A DNA stretch of 64,000 nt from Siderastrea siderea (GCA_964030785.1 OZ034975.1:47599069-47663068), one strand, 5' to 3'; shown: positions 1 through 11,189, numbered from the stretch's first letter. Notes: generated by a model not told the origin, from the sequence alone. Numbers and translations are program-made.

Positions 1-443
1 TTTCTCAAGACCAAAAAGATGAGGATGAACGCAGTAATCAAACAAGGCTGGCCAATTCCCCAAATCAAATTCAACACCGTGATGTGAAGATATCTCTTAG
101 AATTATAAGCATCCACGCACAAGAAAACACACCTTGAAAACCCAAATAACACTATCTGGCTGAGCACAACCAGGGATACTTTCTTCTGTCGGGCAGCTGT
201 GCTGGTTTTAAGTATTCTAAGGAACGCCACGAGGGCTAAAAAACCAATGAGTCCGAAACAAGCCCCGAGTCCGTATTGATGAAAATCCCAGGCAACGCCC
301 CACGTGTTCACCGCCGTGCTCCACTCGGGTTGTGGTTCGGCTGTTGGTTCGGCTTTTCCCAAGCTTGTCGTTTCATGTTCGGGGTTAGCGATCTCGGCGT
401 CGCTTTCCGCTGCTTGTTTGGCACTTACTGGTCTTGGTGCCAT
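1..443 (-). CDS. PRRT3/PRRT4-like seven-helix membrane protein, N-terminal part (truncated by window edge)
   Basis: The minus strand is open from an ATG at 443 to the window edge, giving 147 codons with no stop. The product starts MAPRPVSAKQ and has a polar 35-residue N-terminus. Next comes EPQPEW (residues 36-41), then WGVAWDFHQYGLGA leading into a first membrane helix. A second helix ends in SRCVFLCVDAYN, and a third starts WGIGQPCLITAF. These landmarks recur in the same order in the genes at 4880-5893 and 21617-22735, so the three are paralogs. The family resembles the C-terminal membrane region of vertebrate proline-rich transmembrane proteins PRRT3/PRRT4, whose molecular role is poorly defined. 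The rest of the gene lies to the left of the window. Homology to PRRT is from recognition of the motif pattern, without a search. Confidence 0.8.
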   Translation of the reverse strand, partial: MAPRPVSAKQAAESDAEIANPEHETTSLGKAEPTAEPQPEWSTAVNTWGVAWDFHQYGLGACFGLIGFLALVAFLRILKTSTAARQKKVSLVVLSQIVLFGFSRCVFLCVDAYNSKRYLHITVLNLIWGIGQPCLITAFILIFLVLR

Positions 444-3394
444 CTATTGGAAGACGCGGCCAATAAATTTCCCAGTCTCCTCCAACTATAGGTGTGCAGA
501 ACAACACCGGCTTAAAATGCTTGCAACTTTTATGCCTACTTTTGCTTTTGAACTTGATCACTCTCGAGCAAATTATTTTTCCTTGTTTAGAACTGACAAA
601 CTAGATGTGTAAAATAGCAGGTTTAGGATCCTTCTTAGTGAATGTTCTAGTCTGTTTAAATTCATCTGAAGCCCAATCTGATTTTCTCCAGACTAAGTTT
701 CCAACTTACAGACTTTGGTCTTGCACTGGATGGAGTGATAGATTAATTTTTGCCCTTCAGAAAAAGTTCACCGAAAGAATGGAAAAATCACTCAACTGAA
801 TTAAAAAACACGTTCAGTGTTCCTGTTTTCTTCGAAATACTGCGGATGTTGATCTGTGCCTGACATTCGCTTGACGGAAATTATCCGGCTTCGACTTCAA
901 CTCAGCGCTGAACAAACTTCGCAGGTAATTTATCGTGAGATATTTCTTACCTTCGGACAGCTGCTGGTTATTGTAATTGTTTAATTACGTGCGAAACATG
1001 CTAATAAATTGTTGTAATATTGAAAGTCCCCGTTATTGATATTATACTTGATGTTTTACTTGACGTTGGCAATCTTCAATTTCTTTTCGTTCCGTGAATA
1101 AAGAGATGAAAACACGATTTCGAGCGATTTTTTTCCTCGATATGAAGTTAAGTAACTCCTGCTGATTAAATATGTTACTTAGAAAAGTGTTGTGTTCATT
1201 TATTATTCACAGTTTCCGTGTAAATAACGCTTTTCCTCGGCACTCGTTTGGTTTGACATTTTCAAACTAGTTGTGTTGTATTGTTACCGGCGAAAATCCC
1301 TTGTTATTCTCAGTATTGTTCAGTGCGTCGACTTATTATGTACTTTTGTCTTGCTGTTTATTTATTTAGCCAAAACAATGAGGCTGAAGAAAGAAATAAT
1401 CGAACCTCTATTCAAATGTAAAAACTGAACAGATTTTAAAATGATATCACTTGTGAATTGTCTGAACGGTTGAAAATTGTTCGGCAAAATTGTCTTACTT
1501 TTGTAGTTTGTTCTCGACTTATACCCAAAAACTTTCAGAAACGCGGGATGACAAAAACTTGAAAATGAAGTTTTCTTTTTCACGTAAAGAGGTATCATCC
1601 TTCTTTTGCCGTTAATTGGAAAAATGTCACCTGAAGTTAAATGGAGTACATGTGTTTTCGTTATAGGCACTGCCTAATATGTTTCTCAAAATAGAATAAT
1701 GGAAAATTGAATTAGGATGGCAAGCTTAATATACAAACGAATTGATAGAGTGTGATATTTAACAACTGTTGCAAATTAGTAAATCTGTGTGTGGGAAAAA
1801 TAACTTTTCTTAATTGGACAAATTTGCAGTCGTTCCCATAGCTTGCCATACGGCCAACAAGCTCTGCAAAATGTTAGAAAATGTTAAATAAAAATTTCAT
1901 CTTTTCTTTTCAAACTTAGCAACTAACTCTAATATGCTTTTTTTCAATTGGAATATCTATTTGTTTAGCGGTTGAACAACTATAAAAATTAATCAACAAA
2001 AATAAGTCACCTTCAGCAAAAATAAATCAACATCGCCAATAAAAATTGCTGTGTTTCAGTTTCTAGTTGTGTGAAAATAAATGTTGAAACGGAGAACAAA
2101 ATTTCTGTCAGATGAAGACAACATATCACTTGCAACACCCTGTTTTAGTTCGAAGTCCTATTTTCTTCGTATTGTATTGCCATACGTTATCCCTTGACAT
2201 TTTTTGTGGATTTGTTAACGAAGTAAAGATGAAGATTTTACACCTTACAGTCTTCCAACATCTATCGCTGCTTTAGTTACTGTAACTTAAAATTCAGCGT
2301 TTACCGCCGGATCTTTAACAGCAGAGCGAACGAATAAGGTCCCAAACGTGTTTCTTTTAACCTTAGACTATGAAATGTCTCTCGCCTGCATTGAAGCCCG
2401 GGGCCTTTTCGCTCTACGTGAAGCCTGAAAAAGAGAATGCTGTTTCTGGCTAGCTGGAGAACTGGAGTGAAGCGATAGAGCCATGGATCCTAATTTCTTC
2501 GTTTTAGAGCCCTGAACCTATACTTAGTAGCCCGAAGCCCTGGCGCTCTTACACCCTTTTAGTACCTTGAACGAAAAGATCACCAAAAATTTTTATATGT
2601 GACTGAACGTTCCAAAAATTGAATTTATAAGTGAGCGTTTATAAGTGAGCCTAATTTAAATTTTACATGAAAATTGACATTACATGAGACAAACAGGGAA
2701 AAACTGTTCCATTTCAAAGTTAGACAAACCCAAAGCGAGGGATTCAACACATGAGTATTGCTCCTCTTCCCAGATGAGATATTGGCTTAGAATTGGTCCA
2801 TCTCATAGTTCAACTTTCAGTTTAATGTCGAAAGTTATTATTCATTCGCCTTTAAAAAAAAGAGCGAAAAGAATAACAATTCCTGCAAGATGCTAGTTGT
2901 ATTCGATCCTTTAGTTACCGTAATTATTATTATTATTACTTCTTTACAACAACTGTCAAAAAGACAAATACGGTAAGTAAATTAGTCTCATGTGATTTCC
3001 CTCAGTTACAACCCTGCATCTTCTCAGGTATTGCTAAACTGAGATCGTTTGCCCTCTAAATTTCGTTTTCATTTTTTCCGCTGTTTTTTGGTTTTGTTTT
3101 TTGTTATTTTTTAAAATTTTATCTTCAGAGAGTAAACTTGGTAAATTATTAAACAGTTATACTTTTTAAAAAGAAACAACGAATAAACAACCCCGTAATC
3201 TCACGAGTTCATGCATAAATAACACAATACTGTACATATTATTGTTTACCTAAATATATCGAATAAAATATGAAACTGAGAGAAAAGTACCTTTATATCT
3301 ACGTTGTTGTCTACTCTTTAAAAACGGTTCTTGAAAATTCCAGCATTTCTTTCTGCAAGGCATTGCTTTAGTTATGCAATGTCGACTCAATTTT
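444..3394. other. Intergenic, no gene seen
   Basis: This is the AT-rich interval upstream of the truncated PRRT-like gene. The short open frames lack codon bias, splice partners or recognisable motifs. A short ATT run lies near 2925-2940. Around 2460-2490 there is weak similarity (the words tggagtgaagcgat) to the inverted-repeat arm at 26887-26900. Nothing else can be supported. Confidence 0.5.
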
Positions 3395-3424
3395 AAAGTT
3401 TGTTGTTTTGAGTTTGTGGATGAA

Positions 3425-3705
3425 GTCCTGAAGTGTGACCATTCAAGTGAAAGCTACTGAGCAGTACTTTCCTGTGGTGCTGTTTATCATGTTGTACAAG
3501 GTGGTTCTTACTTCTGAGTCTGTGGATGAAATCCCAAACTGTGACCATTCAAATGAACGTTGATAGTGAGAAGTATTTTATTGTGTCCGAATTTTTATTA
3601 TGTTACACAAGGTGGTTCTAACTTTTGACTCTGTGCATAATATCCTAAAGTGTGACCATTCCAATGAGAGCTACTGAGTAGTACTTTGCTGTGGTAATGC
3701 TGTTT
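3425..3705. repeat. Tandem repeat, ~106-111 bp unit, about 2.5 copies
   Basis: The phrase gtgaccattc begins at 3435, 3541 and 3652, so the unit is 106-111 bp. Each unit carries gagtctgtggatgaaatcc-like, tgtgaccattcaa-like and gctactgagcagtacttt-like blocks that have diverged by substitutions. A reverse-complement copy lies at about 18620-18780, so this is a dispersed satellite-like family rather than a single local duplication. Confidence 0.8.
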
Positions 3706-3770
3706 TTCAGTGGTTGACAAAATTATTTTTTGTAATTTTTTTCTCTGTTTTGGGCTCGGGCTCTCTTAAG

Positions 3771-4075
3771 GGCAAGAACGTCATGCTAGCCCACATATAA
3801 GGCACTAATGTGAAGGTAAGTGAGTACAAGTAAAGGGAAGTGAGTACAAGAGAAGGGAAGTGAGTACAAATGAAGGAAAGTGAGTACAAATGAAGGAAAG
3901 TGAGTACAAATGAAAAAAAAGTGAGTACAAGTGAAGGAAAGTGTGTGTTAGCAGAGGTAGGTGCATTAATCAGTTGGTGTATATATTCATATAGGATTGT
4001 AATGTTATTAGCTCCTTATATGTGGGCTAGCATGACGTTCTTGCCCTATATGTGGGCTAGCATGACGTTCTGGCC
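3771..4075. mobile_element. 305-bp inverted-repeat element with 8-bp target duplication and internal minisatellite
   Basis: The left end reads ggcaagaacgtcatgctagc. The right end is its near-complement and is itself duplicated (4018-4048 and 4050-4075). The octamer CTCTTAAG flanks both sides (3763-3770 and 4076-4083), a plausible 8-bp target duplication of hAT or Mutator type. The interior is mainly a 20-bp minisatellite (3820-3942). There is no coding capacity. Confidence 0.75.
3820..3942. repeat. 20-bp minisatellite (gtgagtacaa-type unit), 6 copies
   Basis: Six consecutive units of the form gtgagtacaaatgaaggaaa occur, with a few substitutions and one A insertion. They lie wholly inside the inverted-repeat element 3771-4075 and probably expanded after its insertion. 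Confidence 0.85.
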
Positions 4076-4083
4076 CTCTTAAG

Positions 4084-4879
4084 AGTGAAAGTGCTCTCAG
4101 ACACCTTAAGCAGGGAGATCGTTGCCGTCAAGGTTATGGTTTTAAACGTCATCGGCTTAGGTCACAGACGTCAAAACAAGTGTTTCTTGTCCAGGGTAAA
4201 GCGCAAAATTGCGCGTCAATAAAGCTGGAGAACACAAGGTTCTCGTCTCTTAATACGAAAAAGGGAAAAGTCTTGTGTTCAATTCAACGGGACAGGTAGC
4301 TCATCAAGGCCAGTGCTTAATCCTTTACGCCCCGATAGTGACCATTCAATAATTTGTCCTTACGTTGACACCTGATGATCAAAAACATTGGTCACGAGAA
4401 CACGGGAAATGATCATTAAAAATCAATTGTCCTGATTGCTCAACAAATTCGCCCAACTTGTCCAACAAGAAATATATGAAAGTCATTTAGGAGTAGATCC
4501 AAGTTGGTGTTAGGGTTTAAAGAGTTAAATCCGGTTTCTGAGTTAGGAGCATTAGACCACTCCCTCCTGAATGGGAGGCTAAACAATCGCAGTGTCACCC
4601 TCCGGCATTTTTGTTAGGATTTCCCAACGGTTCGGTATTACCCATTTGTGAACCAGGGTTAGTGGAGCGAGAAATTCTGGAATAGTTTCTTTTGTCTATG
4701 AAAACAACAGAAACGAGGCAAAGTCCAGTTTTGAAACGCTGATCCTCCAATCTCACGTTTGAAAGTCCGATGAAAGCGATGACCACCTCACCCTTGCGCC
4801 TCAGATATGAAGAAGAGTCCGTGTGGTATCTATGAGTCTGTAGCCAATTAGAATGTTCTCTCTTTCACGAAGATGTCAT
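4084..4879. other. Downstream flank of PRRT-like gene, no gene seen
   Basis: This 0.8-kb stretch lies beyond the stop codon of the minus-strand PRRT-like gene. The open frames are short and unsupported. No good minus-strand AATAAA was found close to the stop at 4880. Confidence 0.4.
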
Positions 4880-5893
4880 TCACAGTTGTTCTAGTTCAAG
4901 TGGTTTAGCAGTTGAATCTGTCACAATACTTGTCGGTGTTATTTCACCTTTCTTTGCGTCCACGCTCTTGTCATTTACCGCATAACACAGCACAGCTACC
5001 ATGTAAATCTCCACGATTCTATACGCTGTTTGAAATGCCCACCACGGCCACGCCGAAACGTATCGTGCATCAGAAAAAACACCGTAGACGCCTGTCATGG
5101 CATAAGACTGCATGGCGCAAATTGCAACGCCGCCGAAAACGGCAGCGATGCACGTTCGGAAAATCGCCCGTGTGCGTTTCCCGCGTTTGCGCACCGCTTC
5201 TGAAGCCCAGCGGTTGCTTGAGGTGATTGACAACTTCTTCCACAATAAAATAGATATCATGGAATAAAACAGCGTGAGAGAGAATCCGAATAAAATGTAC
5301 AAAAGTTGGCAGGTGAATGCAAGGCCCTTGAATCCAGGGACAAATGACAGGGTAAGCTCGGCACCGAAAGCGAAAATAAAATACGGCAGTGTCGCCATGG
5401 CAATGTTTCTTGTATTATACCACTTCTGGAATCTCTGCTTGAGGGTAAGAGCGTTTCGCATCACAATGAAGACCAGAATGTAAGCTGTTACGATGCAAGG
5501 CTGCCCGACACCCCACAGAACATTTACAACGGCTACTGGGGTAATCTGTCTCCAATGATATGCATCGATACAAAGACATAAACATCTGGTTAAGCAAAAT
5601 AATCCCAGAAGACTCAAAACAATTATGGGGACTTTGTTGCCTTGGTTTCCAGTTTGCACTCTTCTAAATCGCTTCCATAGCCAAACTGATATCACGAAGA
5701 AAATCAACGCGTAAATGGCTCCCAGACCATACAGGTGAAACTCCCAAGCTATCCCCCATTCTTCCGTAGCCTTCGACCATTCCGGCAGTGGTTCGGCTAT
5801 TGTTTCGGCCGTCGGGTGTAGATCAGTTGTTTCCGGTTCTGTTTCGGGTGCTGAAGTGTTAATGCGATTTTCTGGCTCTGGTTCGGAGCTCAT
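4880..5893 (-). CDS. PRRT3/PRRT4-like seven-helix membrane protein, complete, single exon
   Basis: This intronless frame of 337 aa starts at an ATG (5893) preceded by an A-rich leader. The N-terminus is acidic and Pro/Thr-rich (residues 1-33). EPLPEW follows at 34-39, and WGIAWEFHLYGLGA leads into TM1 (about 55-73). Further hydrophobic segments lie at about 88-108 (ending in LTRCLCLCIDAY), 118-143 (containing GQPCIVTAY), 163-185, 190-215, 243-268 and 283-305. That makes seven predicted helices, then a short polar tail. Length and motif spacing match the paralog at 21617-22735. The helix layout resembles the C-terminal module of vertebrate PRRT3/PRRT4 without their long proline-rich extracellular part. 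The location is probably plasma membrane or endomembrane. The function is unknown. The helix count is by eye. Confidence 0.85.
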   Translation of the reverse strand: MSSEPEPENRINTSAPETEPETTDLHPTAETIAEPLPEWSKATEEWGIAWEFHLYGLGAIYALIFFVISVWLWKRFRRVQTGNQGNKVPIIVLSLLGLFCLTRCLCLCIDAYHWRQITPVAVVNVLWGVGQPCIVTAYILVFIVMRNALTLKQRFQKWYNTRNIAMATLPYFIFAFGAELTLSFVPGFKGLAFTCQLLYILFGFSLTLFYSMISILLWKKLSITSSNRWASEAVRKRGKRTRAIFRTCIAAVFGGVAICAMQSYAMTGVYGVFSDARYVSAWPWWAFQTAYRIVEIYMVAVLCYAVNDKSVDAKKGEITPTSIVTDSTAKPLELEQL

Positions 5894-7506
5894 TTCGTCG
5901 TTTTCCTTGAATTAAAAAACCTAGAAAACGTAAACCACTTGTAGATACTTAAAATCGTAAGTTCCCTTTTCGTCCTCAGTTTTATCGTGTTTTCAAGGTA
6001 TAAAAGCTTTCTTTCGTCTTTTTAAGGTCGAATTATCCGATCACCAACCCGTCTTATCTCGTTCTAAGACTTCGTTAACGTTTCAAGCACTGTAAATATT
6101 TTGCTTGCGGGAAGAGTTCAATCACTTCCCCATATCAGTGGCTCAGTGTTTTACACTTAAGTAGAAGACCCTGAATCTGCCCTATTTTTTGAAAGGGTTT
6201 AACGATTAAGTTTCACGTCGCACATTGTTCCTTTTATATGCCATCTGTTTCCTCGTGTGCAAACAAGGCGAAATATTTAGGTTGCTTTTGGTACATCCAC
6301 TGCAAGATCCGCTCCTTTGGTCGTCGCACAGCTAAAGACGGTTGAATCAAAGGGTGTTTTCCGTCCAGTAACTGTTTTGCCTTGAAAGTAGATCTGCAAG
6401 AATTGATAAAGACAATTAGTCAGATATCAGTGAACTGAAGCACTTTCCGCACCATATCGGCTCAAGCAACAATCAGCTTTTAAATGTGCTTTAAACTCTG
6501 TTTATCCATTGGATATTGAATAAACTCTTAGATTCGGTGAGTTTAATTACAGGTGATGGATTGCTTGTTCATGTCAGGATAATCACAGGTTGTCAATTGT
6601 TTGCCATTCGACGGAGACAACACACCGACTTCATAATGGCCTCTTTTGTGCCTTTGTTTAATCTTCTGCCGTAAGTAATATTAAATATTCAAATCAGATT
6701 TCTACTATCATTAGTGTTCCGATCAAAGCAAATAGAAACGCAAATCTCCATTTTAATTCAGATTATTTCTACGCAGTAGAGATCTAAACATGGGTTCTCA
6801 AGTTGTGCAGTTTGAGAAACAGCACGTTTTAAACCAAGGCCCTCTTTTCACTTTGTGGTTACTGTCAATTTTTTCTCGGTAGATACTTCGCATTTCTTTA
6901 AAAGTATAATTTCATGCGGAAACGAAACCGTTTTATTTACTATCGGAAAGAACCGTTTAAGAAAACAGTGTCCCTCAATTGCAGGTCATTTTAAAAACAC
7001 AAAAGAAATAGAAAAAACTAATTACTACCGGCACTAAAACGGCAATTAACTGGAAAAGACAATCGGTGCCTGATAATATGTAGAATCAGACCGCAGTCTT
7101 TAAGCCATTTATCCGATATTCTTTTCAATCGCTTTTTTTCAAGATTTCTCAGTATCGTGGTAAAAGCTGTTGTCCTTGGTTATTTGACTTTCCAAAGTCG
7201 TACTTTTCAGTACACTTAGTAGAAAACGCGTACGTTTTCTGGGAAATGTATTGATTTTTTGCTGTTACATGTAATTATTAAATTTTCAATCTCGATTATC
7301 GTATTTCTAACTTTCTCATTAGTTCCCTCGCATACATGTTATAAGAGAATAATTGGATGCTAGTCTAGTGTCGCTTAAAATGCGTTCAGACTTTTTCGCC
7401 CCGAAACAAACTTTTTGTGCAAAAATATGGCAGTAAGAATCAGCAGCGATTACGGACGTTGATCTTAGAAATTTAGACCTAATCAAACAGTTTTTCTGCT
7501 TGTTTG
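5894..7506. other. Intergenic region, no supported gene
   Basis: This is the upstream region of the minus-strand PRRT-like gene. A plus-strand TATAAAAG occurs at about 5998 but no matching gene follows. One isolated exon-like string at 6636-6670 (ATG, 11 codons, then gtaagt) has no recognisable partner exon. The rest is AT-rich without structure. Confidence 0.4.
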
Positions 7507-7594
7507 TTGGATATGAGGTAATATTAACCGACTCGACGCCTCTTTGGCTATTCAGTATTTTAGCATTTAGTATTCAGTAACACCTCATATCCAA
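7507..7594. mobile_element. Short fold-back element (88 bp)
   Basis: The left end ttggatatgaggt is mirrored by acctcatatccaa at the right end, with about 60 bp between them. This looks like a small MITE. No clear target duplication was seen. Confidence 0.5.
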
Positions 7595-7644
7595 CGGCGG
7601 CGTTTGTGTAATAACTGACAAATAACAGCCCTAGCCGTGTCACT

Positions 7645-8150
7645 CTCTCTAACTGACAGGATCCGAAAAATCCACTATACAACCCGTACGGATCGACAAA
7701 TAGAGACCACCCGTTAAATAGAGCTGTCGATCTGAAAATTGCATCTCATTAACGATCGTCATGTTGATAGGAGGTTTGTCGATTCGTTCGATCCGTACGA
7801 TTGGATAATTTTAAGCACGATCCGTATAATAGACTTGTCGATCCGAAAATTGCATTCATTAACAACCGGGAAGCGTGTTGCGCAATATAGTAGGTAAACA
7901 TGAATATTCCTCGTTCTCTCTAACTGACACGATCCGAAAAAGCCATCGTACAACCCGGACGGATCGACAAAAAAAGACGACCCGTTTAATGGAGCTGTCG
8001 ATCCGAAAATTGCATCTCATTAACGGCCTCATGTTCATAGGCCTCAGGAGGATTGTCGATTCGTTCGATCCGTACGATTGGATAATTGTATGCACGATCC
8101 GTATAATAGACTTGTCAATCCGAAAAAAATTGCATTCATTAACAGCGAAG
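7645..8150. repeat. Tandem duplication of a ~271-bp GATCCG-rich unit
   Basis: Two units can be aligned from ctctctaactgacaggatcc (near 7645) and from its counterpart near 7916; the offset is 271 bp. Both contain acggatcgacaaa, gagctgtcgat, gattcgttcgatccgtacga, acgatccgtataatagactt and gaaaattgcattcattaac, in that order. The motif vocabulary (tcgatccg, cgtacgatt) reappears in the 141-bp tandem array at 12214-12560. Predicted short proteins here are shadows of the repeat. Confidence 0.8.
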
Positions 8151-9329
8151 AGTGAAAATAATAGGCATAACACAGAGCCAATACAGGTATGAGTATGCCC
8201 CGGCAAAACATGAGGGGCACTCGAAACAAACAAAACACTGAAACCATGCAAATATGACTATGCCTCGTTCTTTAAGCGTGTGGCTTCAAAACATTAGCTT
8301 TTGGCGAGGTGCAAATTCGCTACATCCAGTGTTTACGACAATGAAACAAACATGTACTTAAGTAGCGGACGACTTTTGGCGCAAAGGAGTGCCGAAACAA
8401 CCAAAGCATGACATTGCCTTGTTCATAACTGGCGACAACTCCTAGCTCTAAGCGTGTTACCTGGCGGATTTTTCAAACGTTCGCTATCTTGTACGCTCAA
8501 TGACTGAAACTTGAATGCGCTCGGCTGCGTAGACGCAATTGTAATTTCGATCTGCTGAAATTTTCATTATAATTTTCATTATTTGTTATTCTTGACTATG
8601 TTGGCTGTTTTAGTCTAAATCTGATGAAACTGCAATCGATCAGTTGATGGTTATTTAAAACCCGATTTACACGACAAGCGTTTTGGGCACGGCACCCCTA
8701 CATTTTGGCACGCGGGCCGCTAATTTAAGGCACGGCACTCCTGAATTGTGTCGTGTAAATGCATATTTATGGCACGGGTGCCAAAAACCCAGGCGGGCCG
8801 AGCACTCCTGAAATAGGTAGTCTCGGCCCGCCTGTTTGGAGTGCCGTGCCGGAATTTGAATGGGTTCTCGACCGTTTCTCGGTGATTATTTTGGAGGGAC
8901 TGGAAATAATTTTATCGAGCATGCGCGATATTCCCAGTGCTTCACAAGATGGCGTCCGAAAAAAACAGCGTATTCGTGGTCGAGCGATATAGATTGGGCT
9001 CCCGAAGCAACGGAAACTCTTCTAGATCTATGAGGGGGAGGGGGGGGGGGGGGGGTGGGGAACAGTTCTTTTGAAAAAAGAGTGACGGGCCTGCGCGACT
9101 CCCACGGGCTTGTGTTAGCCTTTTAAAATGGCTTAAAAGTATTAAAACTTAACAGTGACGGGCCTGCGTAACTCCTACGCGCGTGTTTTAGGCTTTCTAG
9201 TGCTCTCGCCAGTATATCTTTAAGGGAACGCCCTCTTTTGGACGATGTTAGGGGCGGTTCCTTGAAAATGTCGTTAAGCAATGGTTGCTGTTTTATAAAA
9301 TGTCGGCTTTCGCAAATATTTTCACGGCT

Positions 9330-9840
9330 AAGGTAGAAAAAGAGATCTTAAATCAAAGGGCTTTAAAACCGCTCGCCTGGAAAAGATTCATTGACGACAT
9401 CTGCTCCTCTAGAACACCACAAAAGAAGAGATCATACAGTTCATTGAACAAGCTAACAAACACCATCAAATTATCAAGTTTACGGCTGAAGTATCCGAAA
9501 CAGGAACAAACTTCTTGGACTGTTTACAAAGGCGAACGGTTTGAAACTGAGTCGGTGCTAGATGTACGCACCCACTTTAAGCCCACCGAAACACTCCAGT
9601 ACACCCATTTTTCAACTTGCCATCCATCAGGAGTAAAAAGAAGATTCATCAAAGGAGAGGCTCTAAGACTACTTAGAACTAACTCTTCTGAAACATTATT
9701 TGAAGAGAGCATCACAAACTTCAAAACACATCTCCTTGAGAGGACACCCAGAGAACTGTATCCAAACAACCCTCTCAGAAGTTACTTTTGAAGACAGAAA
9801 TCAAGCCCTCCGACAAAAACAAAAACAAAACAAGAAAATC
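9330..9840 (+). pseudogene. Penelope-like element reverse transcriptase fragment, frameshifted
   Basis: The reading frame gives KPLAWKRFIDDI, the catalytic-core region of Penelope-like RTs (F-x-DD type). After a frame change comes KEEIIQFIEQANKHH...IKFTAEVSETGTNFLD, and further frame changes lead to VLDVRTHFKPTETLQYTHF and HPSGVKRRFIKGEALRLLRT, all typical of the thumb-side part of this RT family. The N-terminal RT motifs and any GIY-YIG endonuclease are missing, so this is a dead fragment. It sits between the inverted-repeat layers of 8660-10925. Family assignment rests on motif recognition. Confidence 0.7.
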
Positions 9841-9877
9841 TTGCTCTTTTGTAACGCAACATCACCCAGCAGTGCCT

Positions 9878-10627
9878 AAAAATAAATTTTCATTTAGAAA
9901 ATTTCAATAACATTTGTAGAATTTCATTTTCGTGAAATAATTTTCATTTTAGGTAATCGTTGCTTCATTAGTGTGGAAAATGTGTGAAATGAAATACAGT
10001 ATTGTTTTGACATTTTCATGTTATGCACACTCTTTATCGTCTTCAGAAATCATTAAAGTCGTTTACGTGTAGGAAATTTCATTTATTGTTATCGCAAAAA
10101 TACTAGTAAATTTGTTTTTAACATATTTATTTTCTGCTTTGCATGATATGTAATTCGCAGCAGTGCCGCTGGCAAACTAAACTCCTGTTTACGCTTAACT
10201 TCAGCCACGAAGTCTTCTTAGTACATACATGTATAGTCTTATTTTTGTACACAGTTCTTTCCCAGACCGTCTTCATTCGGCACTCGCTTTGTCCTCGTAG
10301 CGTGTCTACAATCTGAAAAAGAACGCTGTTGTTTGTACATCTACGGTGTGCACGTGCATGTTTGGTCTTTTTTGTTCGTTCCAAATACACTGTAAAATGA
10401 ATTTATAACAGCTTGAATTTTAAATGAAATTCCCTTAATGCTAACGACATTATAGACTATCTACAACATGAAAATGAAAATCTCAAAACGTTATTGAATT
10501 TCACTTTACACGTTTTCCTTACTGATGAAGCAACGAAAAACTGAAATAAAAATTCCTTGACGAAAATGAAATTCCATAAAGGTTATTGCATTTTTATGAA
10601 TTAAAATGAAAATTTATTTTCTGCTAA
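9878..10627. mobile_element. Innermost fold-back element with ~115-bp inverted arms
   Basis: The left arm (9878-9995) contains aataaattttcattt, gaatttcattttcgt and cgttgcttcatta in this order. The right arm (10495-10627) has the reverse complements in mirrored order (gatgaagcaacg, acgaaaatgaaattc, aaatgaaaatttatttt). The core (10127-10390, minus) has an open frame of 87 codons with no recognised domain and weak support. Confidence 0.65.
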
Positions 10628-11013
10628 TGAAGGGTAAAAGGCGGTAAAAGGCTGAAACACGCGCGTGGGAGTCGTGCATGCCCGTCACCCCTTTTAACAA
10701 CATTTGCGAAGAACGAAATTACATGAAGTAGTGGTTTACTGCTGTCAAATTGACAGACGTACTCAGTAATTTGGAGTTGCCGTCTCTAATTTTAAGCGTA
10801 CCTATCACAAAATTAGGGCCGCCCTAATTTTGTCGTGTAAACGGAACAGATGGCGGACCAAAACTGTGGGCCCGAGTGCCAAAGTCAGGAGTGCCGTGCC
10901 CTAACGGCTGTCGTGTAAATCGGGCTTAAATGTCCCAAGCCTACAGAGAATTTCGCTCTCCTTTGCTCTGGAATCCTGCCAAACAGGTTCTCTGTTATTG
11001 ATTGTTATTTCTA

Positions 11014-11189
11014 CACTGGAACCTCGATTTAACGAACCTCTATGTAACGAAGTCCTCGGTATAACGAACGATATTTTTCAGCCCAGTAATAGTGTAATGT
11101 ATGGAAATGAACCTCGGTATAACGAACCCTCGATATAACGAACCAATTTCCCCAGTCCCTTGGCACTTCGTTAAATCGAGGTTCCACTG
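11014..11189. mobile_element. pogo/Tigger-like MITE, 176 bp, TA target site
   Basis: The left end is cactggaacctcgatttaac and the right end is its complement (gttaaatcgaggttccactg). TA dinucleotides are present on both sides (11012-11013, 11190-11191). The interior repeats the words cggtataacgaac. The TIR with TA duplication matches the Tc1/mariner-pogo (Tigger) pattern. There is no transposase. Confidence 0.85.

Larger units (their letters stand above)
8660..10925. mobile_element. Outer layer of a nested transposon stack, ~2.27 kb, TIR cccgatttacacgaca
   Basis: The left end cccgatttacacgaca is followed by blocks of gggcacggcac. The mirror sequence gtgccgtgccc...tgtcgtgtaaatcggg is at 10891-10924. 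TTAAA stands on both outer sides (8655-8659 and 10926-10930), a possible target duplication. Each end carries several internal copies of tcgtgtaaa and gagtgccgtgcc, as in a fold-back element. Inside are a second inverted pair (gtgacgggcctgc, 9082 and 9155, against gcccgtcac ending at 10688), a broken Penelope-like RT, and an innermost fold-back (9878-10627). Confidence 0.65.

Noticed and set aside
6636..6670. Exon-like string ATG + 11 codons + gtaagt
   Set aside because: No TATA box, no recognisable protein motif and no in-phase partner exon could be found downstream.
8759..8992. 77-aa frame near the left end of the nested stack
   Set aside because: Runs across inverted terminal blocks (ggcgggccgag / ctcggcccgcc); no protein motif.
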